Assembly (NCBI GenBank): GCA_029251085.1
Contig: JAQXDZ010000033.1
Coordinates: 1 to 64,000 of the forward strand
DNA length: 64,000 nt
Direction of reading: 5' to 3'
Source: Mariniblastus sp.
GTDB lineage: Bacteria; Planctomycetota; Planctomycetia; Pirellulales; Pirellulaceae
How positions within the stretch are numbered: the first letter of the stretch is position 1; every line of letters starts with the position of its first letter. The position numbers were made by a program, and so were the translations under genes. Of the stretch, positions 17,579 through 26,422 are shown piece after piece. The notes beneath the pieces were generated by a model. The model saw only the letters and a program-made list of their open reading frames with translations, was not told the DNA's origin and did no database searches.

Positions 17579-18463
17579 ATGGTATCTTCTGAAATTCAAC
17601 TTCCTGAGAAGAATGCGAGTCTCAAAACGAAGACTTCGGGAGACTTCCTTTTTAAGAGTCAGCATCAAGGCCCCATCTCAGACCTTTCGGTTTTGCGAAG
17701 ATCGCTGCTGTTTTGCGAAATGGCATTGGCGAGTTATCTTCCTCTACATGATGCGAATTCGATCGCCGGTAAACTCGGATTTACGGACGGCAAGGTTATC
17801 CCCGGCGGTGCTGTTGATGTTTTCTGGTTCCAGAATGAATTTGATGCGGTGATGGTATTCAGGGGTAAGGAGATCAGGGAGTTAGATGAAGCGATTCAAC
17901 TTGGAGACTTGCCTGCAGCAATGGCGGAGACAACGGGTTGGGTGATTGATGATTTTAAACAAATGGCAGATGGGATTTGGCCTGCGGTGGAAGTAGAGTT
18001 GGAGGCGAATCAACGTCAGCTTTGGTTTTGCGGACACTCTCTTGGAGCGGCAGCAGCAACTCTTTGTGCGTCCCGTTGTGTGCTTTCGTTTATAAAATCT
18101 CAACCAGTCGAACTGCATACATTTGGATGCCCGCGAGTGGCCAGTCGAGAATACCTCAAGCATGTGAAATTAAAACACTTTCGATGGGTGAATTTTAAAG
18201 ATCCAGTGCCGCAAATCCCCGAAATGAAATCTGGTTTCGATCATGGGGGTGTGGAAATGTGTGTTGATCGATTCGGCCGCTTAGTGAGCCCTCGCGGGGT
18301 CCGGCGTTTTTTGAAGCGTTTTAAAACTAGAGCGTCTGAATTAAGAAGTCCAAAATGGGATTCGATTGATCCGCATCTAGCACCCGCTTATGTGGATGCT
18401 GTATTCGACATCGTTCGAAGTGAAGAAGCTAAAGCTGACAGTCCATGGAATTCAGCCAGTTAA
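17579..18463 (+). CDS. Lipase class 3 family alpha/beta hydrolase
   Basis: A 294-residue alpha/beta hydrolase of the class 3 (fungal triacylglycerol) lipase family. The nucleophile elbow GHSLGAA has Ser154; the family motif TFGCPRVAS follows; D208 (FKDPVP) and H266 (DPHLAPAY) complete the catalytic triad, and VMVFRGKE fits the oxyanion region. There is no signal peptide, so it probably acts inside the cell, unlike secreted lipases. The substrate is unknown (acylglycerol or phospholipid). It sits 134 bp behind the cyclase gene in the same direction; an inverted repeat without a U tract lies between them. Confidence 0.88.
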   Translation: MVSSEIQLPEKNASLKTKTSGDFLFKSQHQGPISDLSVLRRSLLFCEMALASYLPLHDANSIAGKLGFTDGKVIPGGAVDVFWFQNEFDAVMVFRGKEIRELDEAIQLGDLPAAMAETTGWVIDDFKQMADGIWPAVEVELEANQRQLWFCGHSLGAAAATLCASRCVLSFIKSQPVELHTFGCPRVASREYLKHVKLKHFRWVNFKDPVPQIPEMKSGFDHGGVEMCVDRFGRLVSPRGVRRFLKRFKTRASELRSPKWDSIDPHLAPAYVDAVFDIVRSEEAKADSPWNSAS

Positions 18464-18603
18464 TTAAACGAGGGCTAAATTGGCTTGCTCTGTCCGTTGG
18501 TTGGTTGGTGTCGGAGAGGAAATTGTGATTAACCGTCTTGGGGCTTGTTATACTTTTTGGTGTGACGAGGTCCTTCAATTAATCTTTTTTGAATGAGCGT
18601 GCT

Positions 18604-19632
18604 ATGTCATTGCGAGTTAGATGCCCCGAGGGTTGCATCGTGCATGTGTCGATGACTCGCTGTGGTAAGGTTGTGAAGTGCCCTGAATGTGGCACGATGA
18701 TTCGCATCCCGGAGATTTCAGATGCCCAAAAGACGGGGGGGCGAACTGTTGAATGTCGAGCTGACCGGTATAAACAAGTCGATGGCCATGGAGCCAATCC
18801 GGTAGCTTCGCTGCCAAAAGACTTACCTAAAAAAGACTTACCTAAAAAGGCTGTTAATCAGCCTCGTTTACCTGTGGCCAAACCGAGGCAGCATTTATCC
18901 GTTGTGGCGCACCATGCATTGCCTGCGGTTGCCGTAGAAACTGAAGGCGAGCTCGTGGGGAAAAATAGCCCGAGTTCGCCTCAGGCTCTCGTGAGTGGGG
19001 TTTCCGGCGAAAAAATTAGGTCGAAACGCGTCGGCCCCGCGAGTGTCAAGGAGCCGATTGTTCGTGGTAATTTAAACGTATCGCTTGGAGGTTCAACGAA
19101 AGAAAAATCTACCAATTCAAACGAGGGAAAGAACTGGGAAGAGCGATTGATTCGGGCAAATGCGGATCGTTTTTTTTTGGCAAAGTTATTTGCTGTCGGA
19201 TTGATTTTCGTCGCGGGTTTAAATTTGATTCCGGTTCTAACTCAATTGATAATTTGGGGAGATTTGTTTCAGATAAATGAGATTCCTAATTGGTTTTTCT
19301 TGCAGGTGGCGATCTGTCTTTTGAATTTACTGTACGCCATTTTTCTTTTTCAAATTAACGATTGGTCGGCAATGCGATCTGTCTCCGTATTAATGTTGGT
19401 CCTTGCCTTTATTTACGGAATTTGTTGTACAGGACTGTTGTTGGGGGGGAATGAGGGAAATGTGGTGACACTGCTTGAGATTTCATCTTTTAGGATCAAG
19501 CAGGCGACCAGTGGTTTTGCGGTGATGTTATGTCTCGCGACATTAATGAGTTATTGGGCTGCAAGAGAGGCGTCTAATTGGCAAAGGGCTGAGCAGGTAC
19601 TAAAACAGATTCTTCTTAAGCGAACGCACTGA
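18604..19632 (+). CDS. Zinc-ribbon protein with four transmembrane segments
   Basis: A 342-residue protein. The N-terminus has cysteines at 7, 11, 20, 26 and 29 (CPEGC, then CGKVVKCPECG), a zinc ribbon of the kind planctomycetes often fuse to membrane proteins. A disordered, basic, Pro/Lys-rich linker (about 45-185) contains the duplicated KDLPK unit. Four hydrophobic segments occupy about residues 195-325. ATG 18604 starts at the ribbon; an in-frame TTG at 18589 adds only five residues. Function unknown; it closes the plus-strand signalling block. Confidence 0.8.
   Translation: MSLRVRCPEGCIVHVSMTRCGKVVKCPECGTMIRIPEISDAQKTGGRTVECRADRYKQVDGHGANPVASLPKDLPKKDLPKKAVNQPRLPVAKPRQHLSVVAHHALPAVAVETEGELVGKNSPSSPQALVSGVSGEKIRSKRVGPASVKEPIVRGNLNVSLGGSTKEKSTNSNEGKNWEERLIRANADRFFLAKLFAVGLIFVAGLNLIPVLTQLIIWGDLFQINEIPNWFFLQVAICLLNLLYAIFLFQINDWSAMRSVSVLMLVLAFIYGICCTGLLLGGNEGNVVTLLEISSFRIKQATSGFAVMLCLATLMSYWAAREASNWQRAEQVLKQILLKRTH
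18816..18845 (+). repeat. 15-bp perfect tandem duplication inside the zinc-ribbon gene
   Basis: AAAAGACTTACCTAA occurs twice in tandem and in frame, giving the repeated peptide KDLPK in the disordered linker. It looks like a slippage or replication duplication that preserved the frame. Confidence 0.85.
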
Positions 19633-19733
19633 TGCATTGAGATGGAATCAGCCGAGTTTGCCAAGATTAATTGGAGAGGGTTGGTTGTTGTATTTTGAAA
19701 ATGACAGGTTCTAACATGCGAAGAGTGATTTGA

Positions 19734-20378
19734 ATGAGCTCATCCTTGAATAAAATAAAGTGGCTGATTTTGGTGCCAACTTTGATGGAATACGAGTTTG
19801 TCAATGATCGGATTTCCAGCGTTGAAGCGGTGGTTGAAATTTGCGGTTTTGGGCCAATTATTTCGGCGGCTAAGGCGATGGAATTAATCACTCAGCATCA
19901 ACCAAGTAATGTGGCCTTGGTCGGAATTGCAGGAGCATATGCTCCAGAAATTTCCATTGGGACAGCCGTGATAGGAAGTGAAGTTGCGTGCTTTGGCATT
20001 GGAGCGGGTAGCGGACGAGATTATCAAACCGCAGGTGAGATGGGGTGGATGCAATGGGGCGGCAGAGGTGAACAGGATGTGATCGGAGATGTTCTGCCCC
20101 TCGCAAACTTTGATCGCCCTCGCTGTCAAATTCTAACCGTCTGTGCAGCAGCCAACACGAGTAGTGACGTGGATGCAAGGCAGCGCCGTTTTCCGGACGC
20201 TGCCATTGAGGAGATGGAAGGTTTTTCAGTCGCGGCAGCAGCAAAAATGTGCGGTGTTCCATTTTATTTAGTGCGTGGCATCTCCAATCGTGCAGGGGAT
20301 CGTGACAAGTGCAATTGGAAAATCCGTGAGGCTCTGAACGCGGCTACCAGTCTGATGATGGATTGCCTGGAGCGTTAA
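19734..20378 (+). CDS. mqnB: Futalosine hydrolase
   Basis: A 214-residue nucleoside-phosphorylase-fold enzyme that hydrolyses futalosine to dehypoxanthine futalosine in the futalosine route to menaquinone. The fold motifs ICGFGPIISAAKAMELI, VALVGIAGAY and the catalytic-region EEMEGFSVAAAA are visible, with ISNRAGDRDKCNW near the end; these match MqnB rather than MTA/SAH nucleosidase, and the downstream mqnD supports it. ATG 19734 is used. mqnA, mqnC and mqnE are not in the window. Confidence 0.88.
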   Translation: MSSSLNKIKWLILVPTLMEYEFVNDRISSVEAVVEICGFGPIISAAKAMELITQHQPSNVALVGIAGAYAPEISIGTAVIGSEVACFGIGAGSGRDYQTAGEMGWMQWGGRGEQDVIGDVLPLANFDRPRCQILTVCAAANTSSDVDARQRRFPDAAIEEMEGFSVAAAAKMCGVPFYLVRGISNRAGDRDKCNWKIREALNAATSLMMDCLER

Positions 20379-20470
20379 GTACGTTCTCGTTTCATTGGCT
20401 GATTCTCAGAGTGTCTGTACACCTGTAATATTTTATCGATGCGAACAAAGACCGGTCTTAAGCGGCAAAG

Positions 20471-21352
20471 ATGATGCAAACTTCAAATAAAATTCGAATG
20501 GCCATTTCGACGTGCCCCAATGATACCTTTGCGTTTCATGGGATCCTCAACGGTAAGGTTGATTTACTTGGTTTGGATTTTCAGATCGAGTTACTAGACA
20601 TACAGCAACTTAATGAAGGCCTTTTTCAAGATCGGTTCGAGGTCGCGAAGGCAAGTTTTCATGCTGCCGCCATTCTTTCTGATCGGACGTTGGTTTTGCC
20701 ATCGGGATCCGCGCTCGGTTTCGGCGTTGGCCCGTTGCTTTTGTCGGCGAATGAAGGGACCTCCCCGGATGATGCTCTTGCCAATTCGGGGTGTTCTCGC
20801 ACCTTGTGTCCCGGAGAATTTACAACTGCGGCGATGTTGTTCCAGTTGTTTTACGGAGAGGCAATTGCGTTAAAGAAAACGGAAGTAGAACACCAGGTGT
20901 TCTCTGATATTATGCCTTCACTTACAGGGGGATCTGCAGATTTTGGAGTCTGTATTCACGAAGGGCGATTTACTTGGGCAGAGGAAGGGCTCTTTTTAGT
21001 TGAAGATCTGGGCACTCGGTGGGAAGTTGAGACTGGTGTTCCTCTTCCTTTGGGAGGAATTTTGGCTCGTCGAGATTTAAACAAAGAGACGTTAGCACGG
21101 ATTCAGAGAGTTATTCGTTCATCGATCGTTTACGGTTTGGAGCATCGCGATGAGACGTTACCCACAATGCGAAAATTCGCTCAAGAATTTGATGATGAAG
21201 TCTTGATGGCACACGTCGAACTTTACGTGAATGATTGGACGGTTGAGCTTGGCGAAGAAGGCCGCCACGCGTTGTCGGTCTTATCGCAAAAAGCAATTGA
21301 GCAACGGATCATGTCCCCGTCGCAACCGGCAATCGAAGTGTATCAGGCGTGA
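20471..21352 (+). CDS. mqnD: 1,4-dihydroxy-6-naphthoate synthase
   Basis: A 293-residue periplasmic-binding-protein-fold enzyme that converts cyclic dehypoxanthine futalosine to 1,4-dihydroxy-6-naphthoate in menaquinone synthesis. The N-terminal STCPNDTFAFHG is a family signature, followed by LNEGLFQDRFEVAKASF, GFGVGPLLL and DFGVCIHEGRFTW. Tandem ATGs at 20471 and 20474 are both possible starts. It lies 92 bp behind mqnB in the same direction, and the pair is likely one transcript. Confidence 0.93.
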   Translation: MMQTSNKIRMAISTCPNDTFAFHGILNGKVDLLGLDFQIELLDIQQLNEGLFQDRFEVAKASFHAAAILSDRTLVLPSGSALGFGVGPLLLSANEGTSPDDALANSGCSRTLCPGEFTTAAMLFQLFYGEAIALKKTEVEHQVFSDIMPSLTGGSADFGVCIHEGRFTWAEEGLFLVEDLGTRWEVETGVPLPLGGILARRDLNKETLARIQRVIRSSIVYGLEHRDETLPTMRKFAQEFDDEVLMAHVELYVNDWTVELGEEGRHALSVLSQKAIEQRIMSPSQPAIEVYQA

Positions 21353-21416
21353 GTCAATCGGATTGGACAGTTTCCGTTAAAACGCTGCAGCGAGGCTTGG
21401 TTAAGTTTCGAGCGAG

Positions 21417-21701
21417 CTACTTTTTAATTGAATCTGATTTTCTCATTTCAAATAAGTTCGCAAAAATAAACCGACTTACATTGCCAAACCAACCGGGAAT
21501 GCGACTGCGGAATAGATACGCGAATATACATAGCCCAATTGAAAGTAAAAGCAGCGTTGAATTGGATGGAATGAAGTTTTCCAAAACGAGGTAGACGAAC
21601 AAAAGACCGGTTATTCCTGCTTGGCATACGGCAAGCAGGACCAGAATGCGTAGCTTCTGATCTATTTTTTCAAGTTTCGAATCATCGCTTTCGTTCGCCA
21701 T
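21417..21701 (-). CDS. Small two-helix membrane protein
   Basis: A 94-residue protein with a charged N-terminus (about 17 residues, KLEKIDQKLR) and two hydrophobic segments (about 19-41 and 49-64), followed by a basic C-terminus. ATG 21701. No family recognised and no Shine-Dalgarno seen. It lies between convergent mqnD and the kinase gene, 45 bp downstream of the latter on the same strand, so it may be the last gene of the TPR-kinase transcript. Confidence 0.6.
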   Translation of the reverse strand: MANESDDSKLEKIDQKLRILVLLAVCQAGITGLLFVYLVLENFIPSNSTLLLLSIGLCIFAYLFRSRIPGWFGNVSRFIFANLFEMRKSDSIKK

Positions 21702-21746
21702 AGTTGAGCTTGGGGTCGCTGATTGTTAGGTGAGAAAGGTCACGTA

Positions 21747-22736
21747 TTAGCTAATGTCTCGTAGGAGCGAATCATTCCTGAATTTATTCACTGCACTCAT
21801 CATTGCAGTCATGGACTGATATCGGTCGTTAGGATTCTTTTCCAGCGCCTTCAAGCAGATTGCTTCGAGTGTTTGAGGGATAACGCGGTGAGGAGCCGCC
21901 AGTCGCGGTGGCGTAGGATCTTCGTTTACGATGTTATCAAACGTCTTTCCAATATCGGCTCCCCGAAACGGTTCGCGCTGAGCCATCATCTCATACATGA
22001 CGATGCCTAAACTGAAAACGTCCGTGCGTTCGTCAACCATGCGATTGCCAGTGACTTGTTCTGGTGACATGTATAGCGGAGTGCCCCCTCGCTGGCCTTT
22101 TGTACCTTCGCCTCCGTCGTTTGGCATCCCCCAAACTTTTGCAGCTCCCCAGTCGATCAGTGTGACTTCTCCGAACATTCCAACAATAATATTTTCGGGT
22201 TTGATATCCCGATGAATCACGCCTCGGGTGTGAGCATAAGCGAGCGCATCGCCAACGTTCGTCAGGATTCCAAGCAAGTGATTAAGATCATAATTGGATT
22301 CGTACTGTGCTTCGCGCCGAGCAAGCCCGACGATAATTTCGAAGAGTGTTTTCCCTTCGATTTTTTTCATTGCAAAAAACCAATTCCCACTATCATCCTG
22401 TCCCAATTCGTACATTGGAACCGTCGCTGGGTGCTGAAGTTGTGCTGTGATTCGGGCTTCACGAATTAATCGTCGAAGCTCAACATCATCTTCAAAAAAC
22501 TCCTCGCGAAGCATCTTGAGGACAACTCGTCGTCCGAGGTTGGTGTCTTTGCAGGAAACGAGTCGGGCTTTTCCACCGGTACTTAACTCACGAAAATGAG
22601 TGTATTTTTTGAAGGTGTTGGAAATCAGTTTGGGCGGTTCAACCTCAATATCCGAAACGAAGACCATTGAAATTCGACTGTCACCATATTCGCTTGGCCG
22701 GTCGCCATACTCACTTGTTTTTTTCGAGGTGTTCAT
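21747..22736 (-). CDS. Serine/threonine protein kinase with atypical nucleotide loop
   Basis: A 329-residue soluble kinase. K74 (VVLKML), E93, HRDIKPEN (H175-R176-D177) and MSPEQ are present, so catalysis is plausible. The glycine loop is degenerate (LSTGGKARLV instead of GxGxxG) and the magnesium motif is DWG (D195). The N-terminus carries a SEYGD repeat. ATG 22736 overlaps the TGA of the TPR gene as ATGA, so the two are translationally coupled; a longer frame to 22871 would overlap that gene by 139 bp and is rejected. No transmembrane segment. It probably acts with the TPR-GYF partner. Confidence 0.9.
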   Translation of the reverse strand: MNTSKKTSEYGDRPSEYGDSRISMVFVSDIEVEPPKLISNTFKKYTHFRELSTGGKARLVSCKDTNLGRRVVLKMLREEFFEDDVELRRLIREARITAQLQHPATVPMYELGQDDSGNWFFAMKKIEGKTLFEIIVGLARREAQYESNYDLNHLLGILTNVGDALAYAHTRGVIHRDIKPENIIVGMFGEVTLIDWGAAKVWGMPNDGGEGTKGQRGGTPLYMSPEQVTGNRMVDERTDVFSLGIVMYEMMAQREPFRGADIGKTFDNIVNEDPTPPRLAAPHRVIPQTLEAICLKALEKNPNDRYQSMTAMMSAVNKFRNDSLLRDIS

Positions 22737-25700
22737 AGGTTGGGAGAGTCTTTCCCATTTCGTGGGGCTTTCTGATTCGCTTCTAATTCTACACTTGATA
22801 GATTCTTCTGCGAGCGGGCGGGACGAGCAGTCTCTAGGATTGCGGGAAATATTTTTTCTGGCCTTTTCCATTTGCTCCAGTCAGCGCGAAGAACTCTCAT
22901 TTCGGGCGTCACGCGTCCGTCCCGAATCCAGTTTTTTAGTGTCTCGAAGTGAACCGGTCCGAATTCCTTTTTTTCAATTGAGCGGACGACCCACCAATCG
23001 TGTGGAGCTGACGCATTCCATTGGTTCGCGTCATCAGTGAGCCGACATCGCGGGCCGGTGACCGAAGGACGCGTTGGACGGAGGAAAGGTTTGGGGTCAT
23101 TAAGGAAGTTTGGTTTGTGTTCTTTGCGGTTAGCCAACCACGCGAGCGCGTTTTTAATTTCTCTATCGCTTGGCCGAAGCTTCGAAAGTTTACGAAAATC
23201 TCTTTGAGCTTTGTCCCACTTTTCGTTATGTACATTGGCGATCGCTCGGGCGTAACGCGTTGCGGTAACGTAATTGGGGTCACTCCGCATTGATTTCAAA
23301 ACGAAGCTGAAATCGGAGACCGCCGGCGAGTTGCGTCCCATTTGGTAGAAAATTTTTCCGCGGGCGAAAATAATCTCTGCAATGTCTCGCGGACGGGTAA
23401 ATCTGTGAATTGCTTTCGTTAGACTGAGTAGAGATTTCTCTATTTTCCCTTGCATTGCCAATGCCGCGGCGCGTCCTGAATAGGCTTTGGAGAGTTGGTC
23501 ATTTTGATGCAGAGCGAATTCAAAATCTTCCAGAGCAAGTTGTGGTTGATTAATCTTTAAATAGGCCTGCCCTCTTTGGATGACCGGTTCGACGTGGCGG
23601 GGAGCTAAATCGATCGCACGAGAAAAGTTACCAATGGCCGCATGATGATTCTGGAGGTGTGAATTGCAAACGCCACTTTTTCTGTGAGCATTCGGGTTTT
23701 CCGGATCGATTGTGATCGACTTTTCAAACGCCCGGAGCGATTTGTCAAACTCCCCTGTTTGTTGGTGAAGCTCTCCGAGGAAAACGTAGTTTCGTGAAAC
23801 AAGTGGATTGAGTCGGATTGCTTTCAGTAGGTCAGACTTGGCCTCCTCTTTGTTGCCGATCAGGTTGTGGGAAACCGCTCGATCAAAACGCAGTTGGGAT
23901 TGGGTTTCCAGTGAAAGGTCTTTTGCTTTGAGCGCTGACGTCAGGTCGTCCATTGCCGCTGCGGAATTGTTTTGTTGATTAAAAACTTGCCCGCGGCAAT
24001 GTTTTGCTGAGATGTGATTTGAGTCTGACGCGAGGATGAGATTGCAGTCTGCAATGGCCTTTTTAAACAATCCTTGCAGTTGGTAAGATCGCGCGCGTTG
24101 CAATGAGAGTTCCGGAGCAAATTGCGGTTCATTGCGAATTTTTTCTTCAAAAAATTGACAGCTTTTTTCAGCGATTTGTGACACCGCTTGAGTGATATTA
24201 CGCGGTGGAGGAGTTTGAGCAGTTAGAGATTTAAGTAATGCTTCATTGACTGATTCCCATTCATTACCCGCTTGATAAAGTTCTGCGATTTGCAACCACG
24301 AAATTGGATTGGAGGGATTTAGAGATACCGAATGTTCCAATTCTTCAATTGCGGGTTCTGGTTTCTGAAGTGACCTGAAAAGTTGAGCCCGGTGCTGGAG
24401 AAGTGCGGATTTTTTTATGTCCTCGCTCTCAAAATCGATCGCTTTGGTAAGTGCAGAGATCGCATTGTCGGGGTTCGATTGAGCTCGGTGGATCGCAGCC
24501 AGTAACGCAAACGCCTCTGGATTGGTGTGGTTGCTGCCGATTGAGGCTTCGCAATCTTGAAGTGCACTAGAGAGGTCACCGGCGCAGAGAAAAGCACGAC
24601 TTCGAATTAAATAAACTTCATCGTCGCGGCCGAGGTCAAGTTTTAAAGCACGTTTCAGACGTCGCTGGGCAAGGTCTAGTCGGTTTTCTTGAATGGCTAT
24701 TTCAGCTGATTTGAGGAGTACCGGGAAATCCGCCCGACATTGTTGCAAGTGTTTTTTAAAGTCTTTTAAAGCGAGTGCGTTACAATCGATAGCGGCCAGG
24801 CATTCCCCTCGCTCGCGGAAGAGGTTGCTGCCTTTGGGTTTGTTAAGAATTAAGGTCGTGAGTATTTTGATTGCCAGCTCGAACTCACCAATCGAACGAA
24901 GCAATCTGCACACGGTGAGATTTGTATGAGGATCTTCACCGGCTAATGACATCAGTGTTCGTATGTCATTTCTTGCTGCATCAATTTGATTTTCGCGGAA
25001 ATTTAGCATCGCGCGAATTTTCAATCCGTAGGCCTGGCACTCTTGGCTTCCTTTGATCGCCGCATCGCATAATTCCCGAACATCGTATTCTTCAAGGAAA
25101 ATGTACTTGAGTTCAGCTAAGCCCATTGAAGCACTAGGGTGCCCTGGTTGCTTGTCAAGGGCGAGGTGGAAATCCCGTTTCGCCTTGTCGAATTGATTGG
25201 CCTTGAAATATACCCAGCCACGATCAAAGAAGAGATCCGCTGAATCGTGGCCCTCTTGAATTTTGGTTCGATAATAATCGCTTGCGCTTTTTGAGTAGGC
25301 TGTAATTAAAGACTGATACTGTTGGTCGTCATTGGCCGCAATTTGATCAGCATGCTTAAGATCGTCGAAGGCTGCTGGCCACTTGTTTTGTTCACCGCGG
25401 GCGGCTGCCCGCCAGGCGTAAGTTTGCGGTTCTTCCCACCCCAGATCAATGGCATGGGTACAGTCTGTTTCGGCGTTTAGGAAATCAAGATTCTTGAGGT
25501 GAGCGTAACCGCGGAGCGAATAGCATTCGCCATTGTTTTCAACCGGCAAGTCGATGATCGCACGATCGAGGTAGGTCAACGAGGCTGCGAGATCACCAAG
25601 TTCGATAAATTCAAGAGCACGCTGGGTCGCTTCATTGATCTGCGAATCATTCTCATCGTGAGATGAGGAATGAATGTCAGCCAAATTGGGAGGCGTCTGA

Positions 25701-25936
25701 CTTGACTGAGGAGACTGTTGGTTTGTGTTGTTGATAATTCGTCTGGACTTTTTGACGATTTGAATGGTCTCTTCGATGGCCTCGTCAGATTCGAATTTTC
25801 CTAATTTGTCATCGGAGTCAATTTTGATGCGAAAATCAGAGGGTTGATGTTCAGATACCAAGCTCCAGTCACAATTGTCGCAGCTAACTGCAAAATCGGT
25901 GATTTTGCTGCTGCATTGCGGGCATAGGTTGATCAT
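22733..25936 (-). CDS. Zinc-ribbon, TPR-array and GYF-domain scaffold protein
   Basis: A 1067-residue protein. An N-terminal zinc ribbon has C5, C8, C19 and C22. After a polar linker (about 30-120) there is a long array of roughly 20 TPR repeats (about 125-930), with many canonical units such as FDKSLRAFEKSITIDPENP and AIGNFSRAIDLAPRH. A GYF_2-like domain lies near the C-terminus (about 975-1035: WWVVRSIEKKEFGPV, LKNWIRDGRVTPEM). No signal or membrane segment. It is a large cytoplasmic protein-interaction scaffold whose stop overlaps the start of the kinase gene, implying a stoichiometric complex. Confidence 0.9.
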   Translation of the reverse strand: MINLCPQCSSKITDFAVSCDNCDWSLVSEHQPSDFRIKIDSDDKLGKFESDEAIEETIQIVKKSRRIINNTNQQSPQSSQTPPNLADIHSSSHDENDSQINEATQRALEFIELGDLAASLTYLDRAIIDLPVENNGECYSLRGYAHLKNLDFLNAETDCTHAIDLGWEEPQTYAWRAAARGEQNKWPAAFDDLKHADQIAANDDQQYQSLITAYSKSASDYYRTKIQEGHDSADLFFDRGWVYFKANQFDKAKRDFHLALDKQPGHPSASMGLAELKYIFLEEYDVRELCDAAIKGSQECQAYGLKIRAMLNFRENQIDAARNDIRTLMSLAGEDPHTNLTVCRLLRSIGEFELAIKILTTLILNKPKGSNLFRERGECLAAIDCNALALKDFKKHLQQCRADFPVLLKSAEIAIQENRLDLAQRRLKRALKLDLGRDDEVYLIRSRAFLCAGDLSSALQDCEASIGSNHTNPEAFALLAAIHRAQSNPDNAISALTKAIDFESEDIKKSALLQHRAQLFRSLQKPEPAIEELEHSVSLNPSNPISWLQIAELYQAGNEWESVNEALLKSLTAQTPPPRNITQAVSQIAEKSCQFFEEKIRNEPQFAPELSLQRARSYQLQGLFKKAIADCNLILASDSNHISAKHCRGQVFNQQNNSAAAMDDLTSALKAKDLSLETQSQLRFDRAVSHNLIGNKEEAKSDLLKAIRLNPLVSRNYVFLGELHQQTGEFDKSLRAFEKSITIDPENPNAHRKSGVCNSHLQNHHAAIGNFSRAIDLAPRHVEPVIQRGQAYLKINQPQLALEDFEFALHQNDQLSKAYSGRAAALAMQGKIEKSLLSLTKAIHRFTRPRDIAEIIFARGKIFYQMGRNSPAVSDFSFVLKSMRSDPNYVTATRYARAIANVHNEKWDKAQRDFRKLSKLRPSDREIKNALAWLANRKEHKPNFLNDPKPFLRPTRPSVTGPRCRLTDDANQWNASAPHDWWVVRSIEKKEFGPVHFETLKNWIRDGRVTPEMRVLRADWSKWKRPEKIFPAILETARPARSQKNLSSVELEANQKAPRNGKDSPNL

Positions 25937-26422
25937 TTGCTGTCGTTGGGGTTGTTAAGGTATTTTTAGGTTGTCGAACTCGGTTTTTTATGGAAATCCG
26001 GAGATCGGTCTCTTTGGGGGTGCTACTACTGCTCGCAGGACTCGCAGTTTACAAGACATTATCGGGGGGCAACGCGAAAGGGTCAAATTGGTGTCAGTTT
26101 GGCACGCGTAATTCAACGTTTTAGAGATTTTCTGAGTTCAGCAGTCGACTCAGTAGTCGATTCAGTAGGGCTACCAATCCTCAATAACGTTGGAATACCT
26201 GCAAAGTCGGGGAAATCCGTCTCAAAACATGAATGAGAAGCGGCTTGGGGCCATTTCACCGAGTAAAGTCAAATATGCTCGATTTGCAGTAACTTTTTGG
26301 TTTATTCGGTGTTAAATGGGTACCGAATTCGGTCAAATGTTCGGTAAATGCCGTTCCCGAGTTGTGGAGATTCGGTAATTGAGAGACTTGCTTTTTGGAT
26401 GTTAGCCAGACGGAGTCAGACG
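25937..26422. other. Intergenic region upstream of the EF-hand gene
   Basis: Divergent 486-bp spacer. It contains an imperfect 12-bp tandem repeat (AGTCGACTCAGT and AGTCGATTCAGT, 26143-26166) and several TTCGGT motifs between about 26310 and 26380. No gene, terminator or convincing promoter was seen. Confidence 0.5.
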
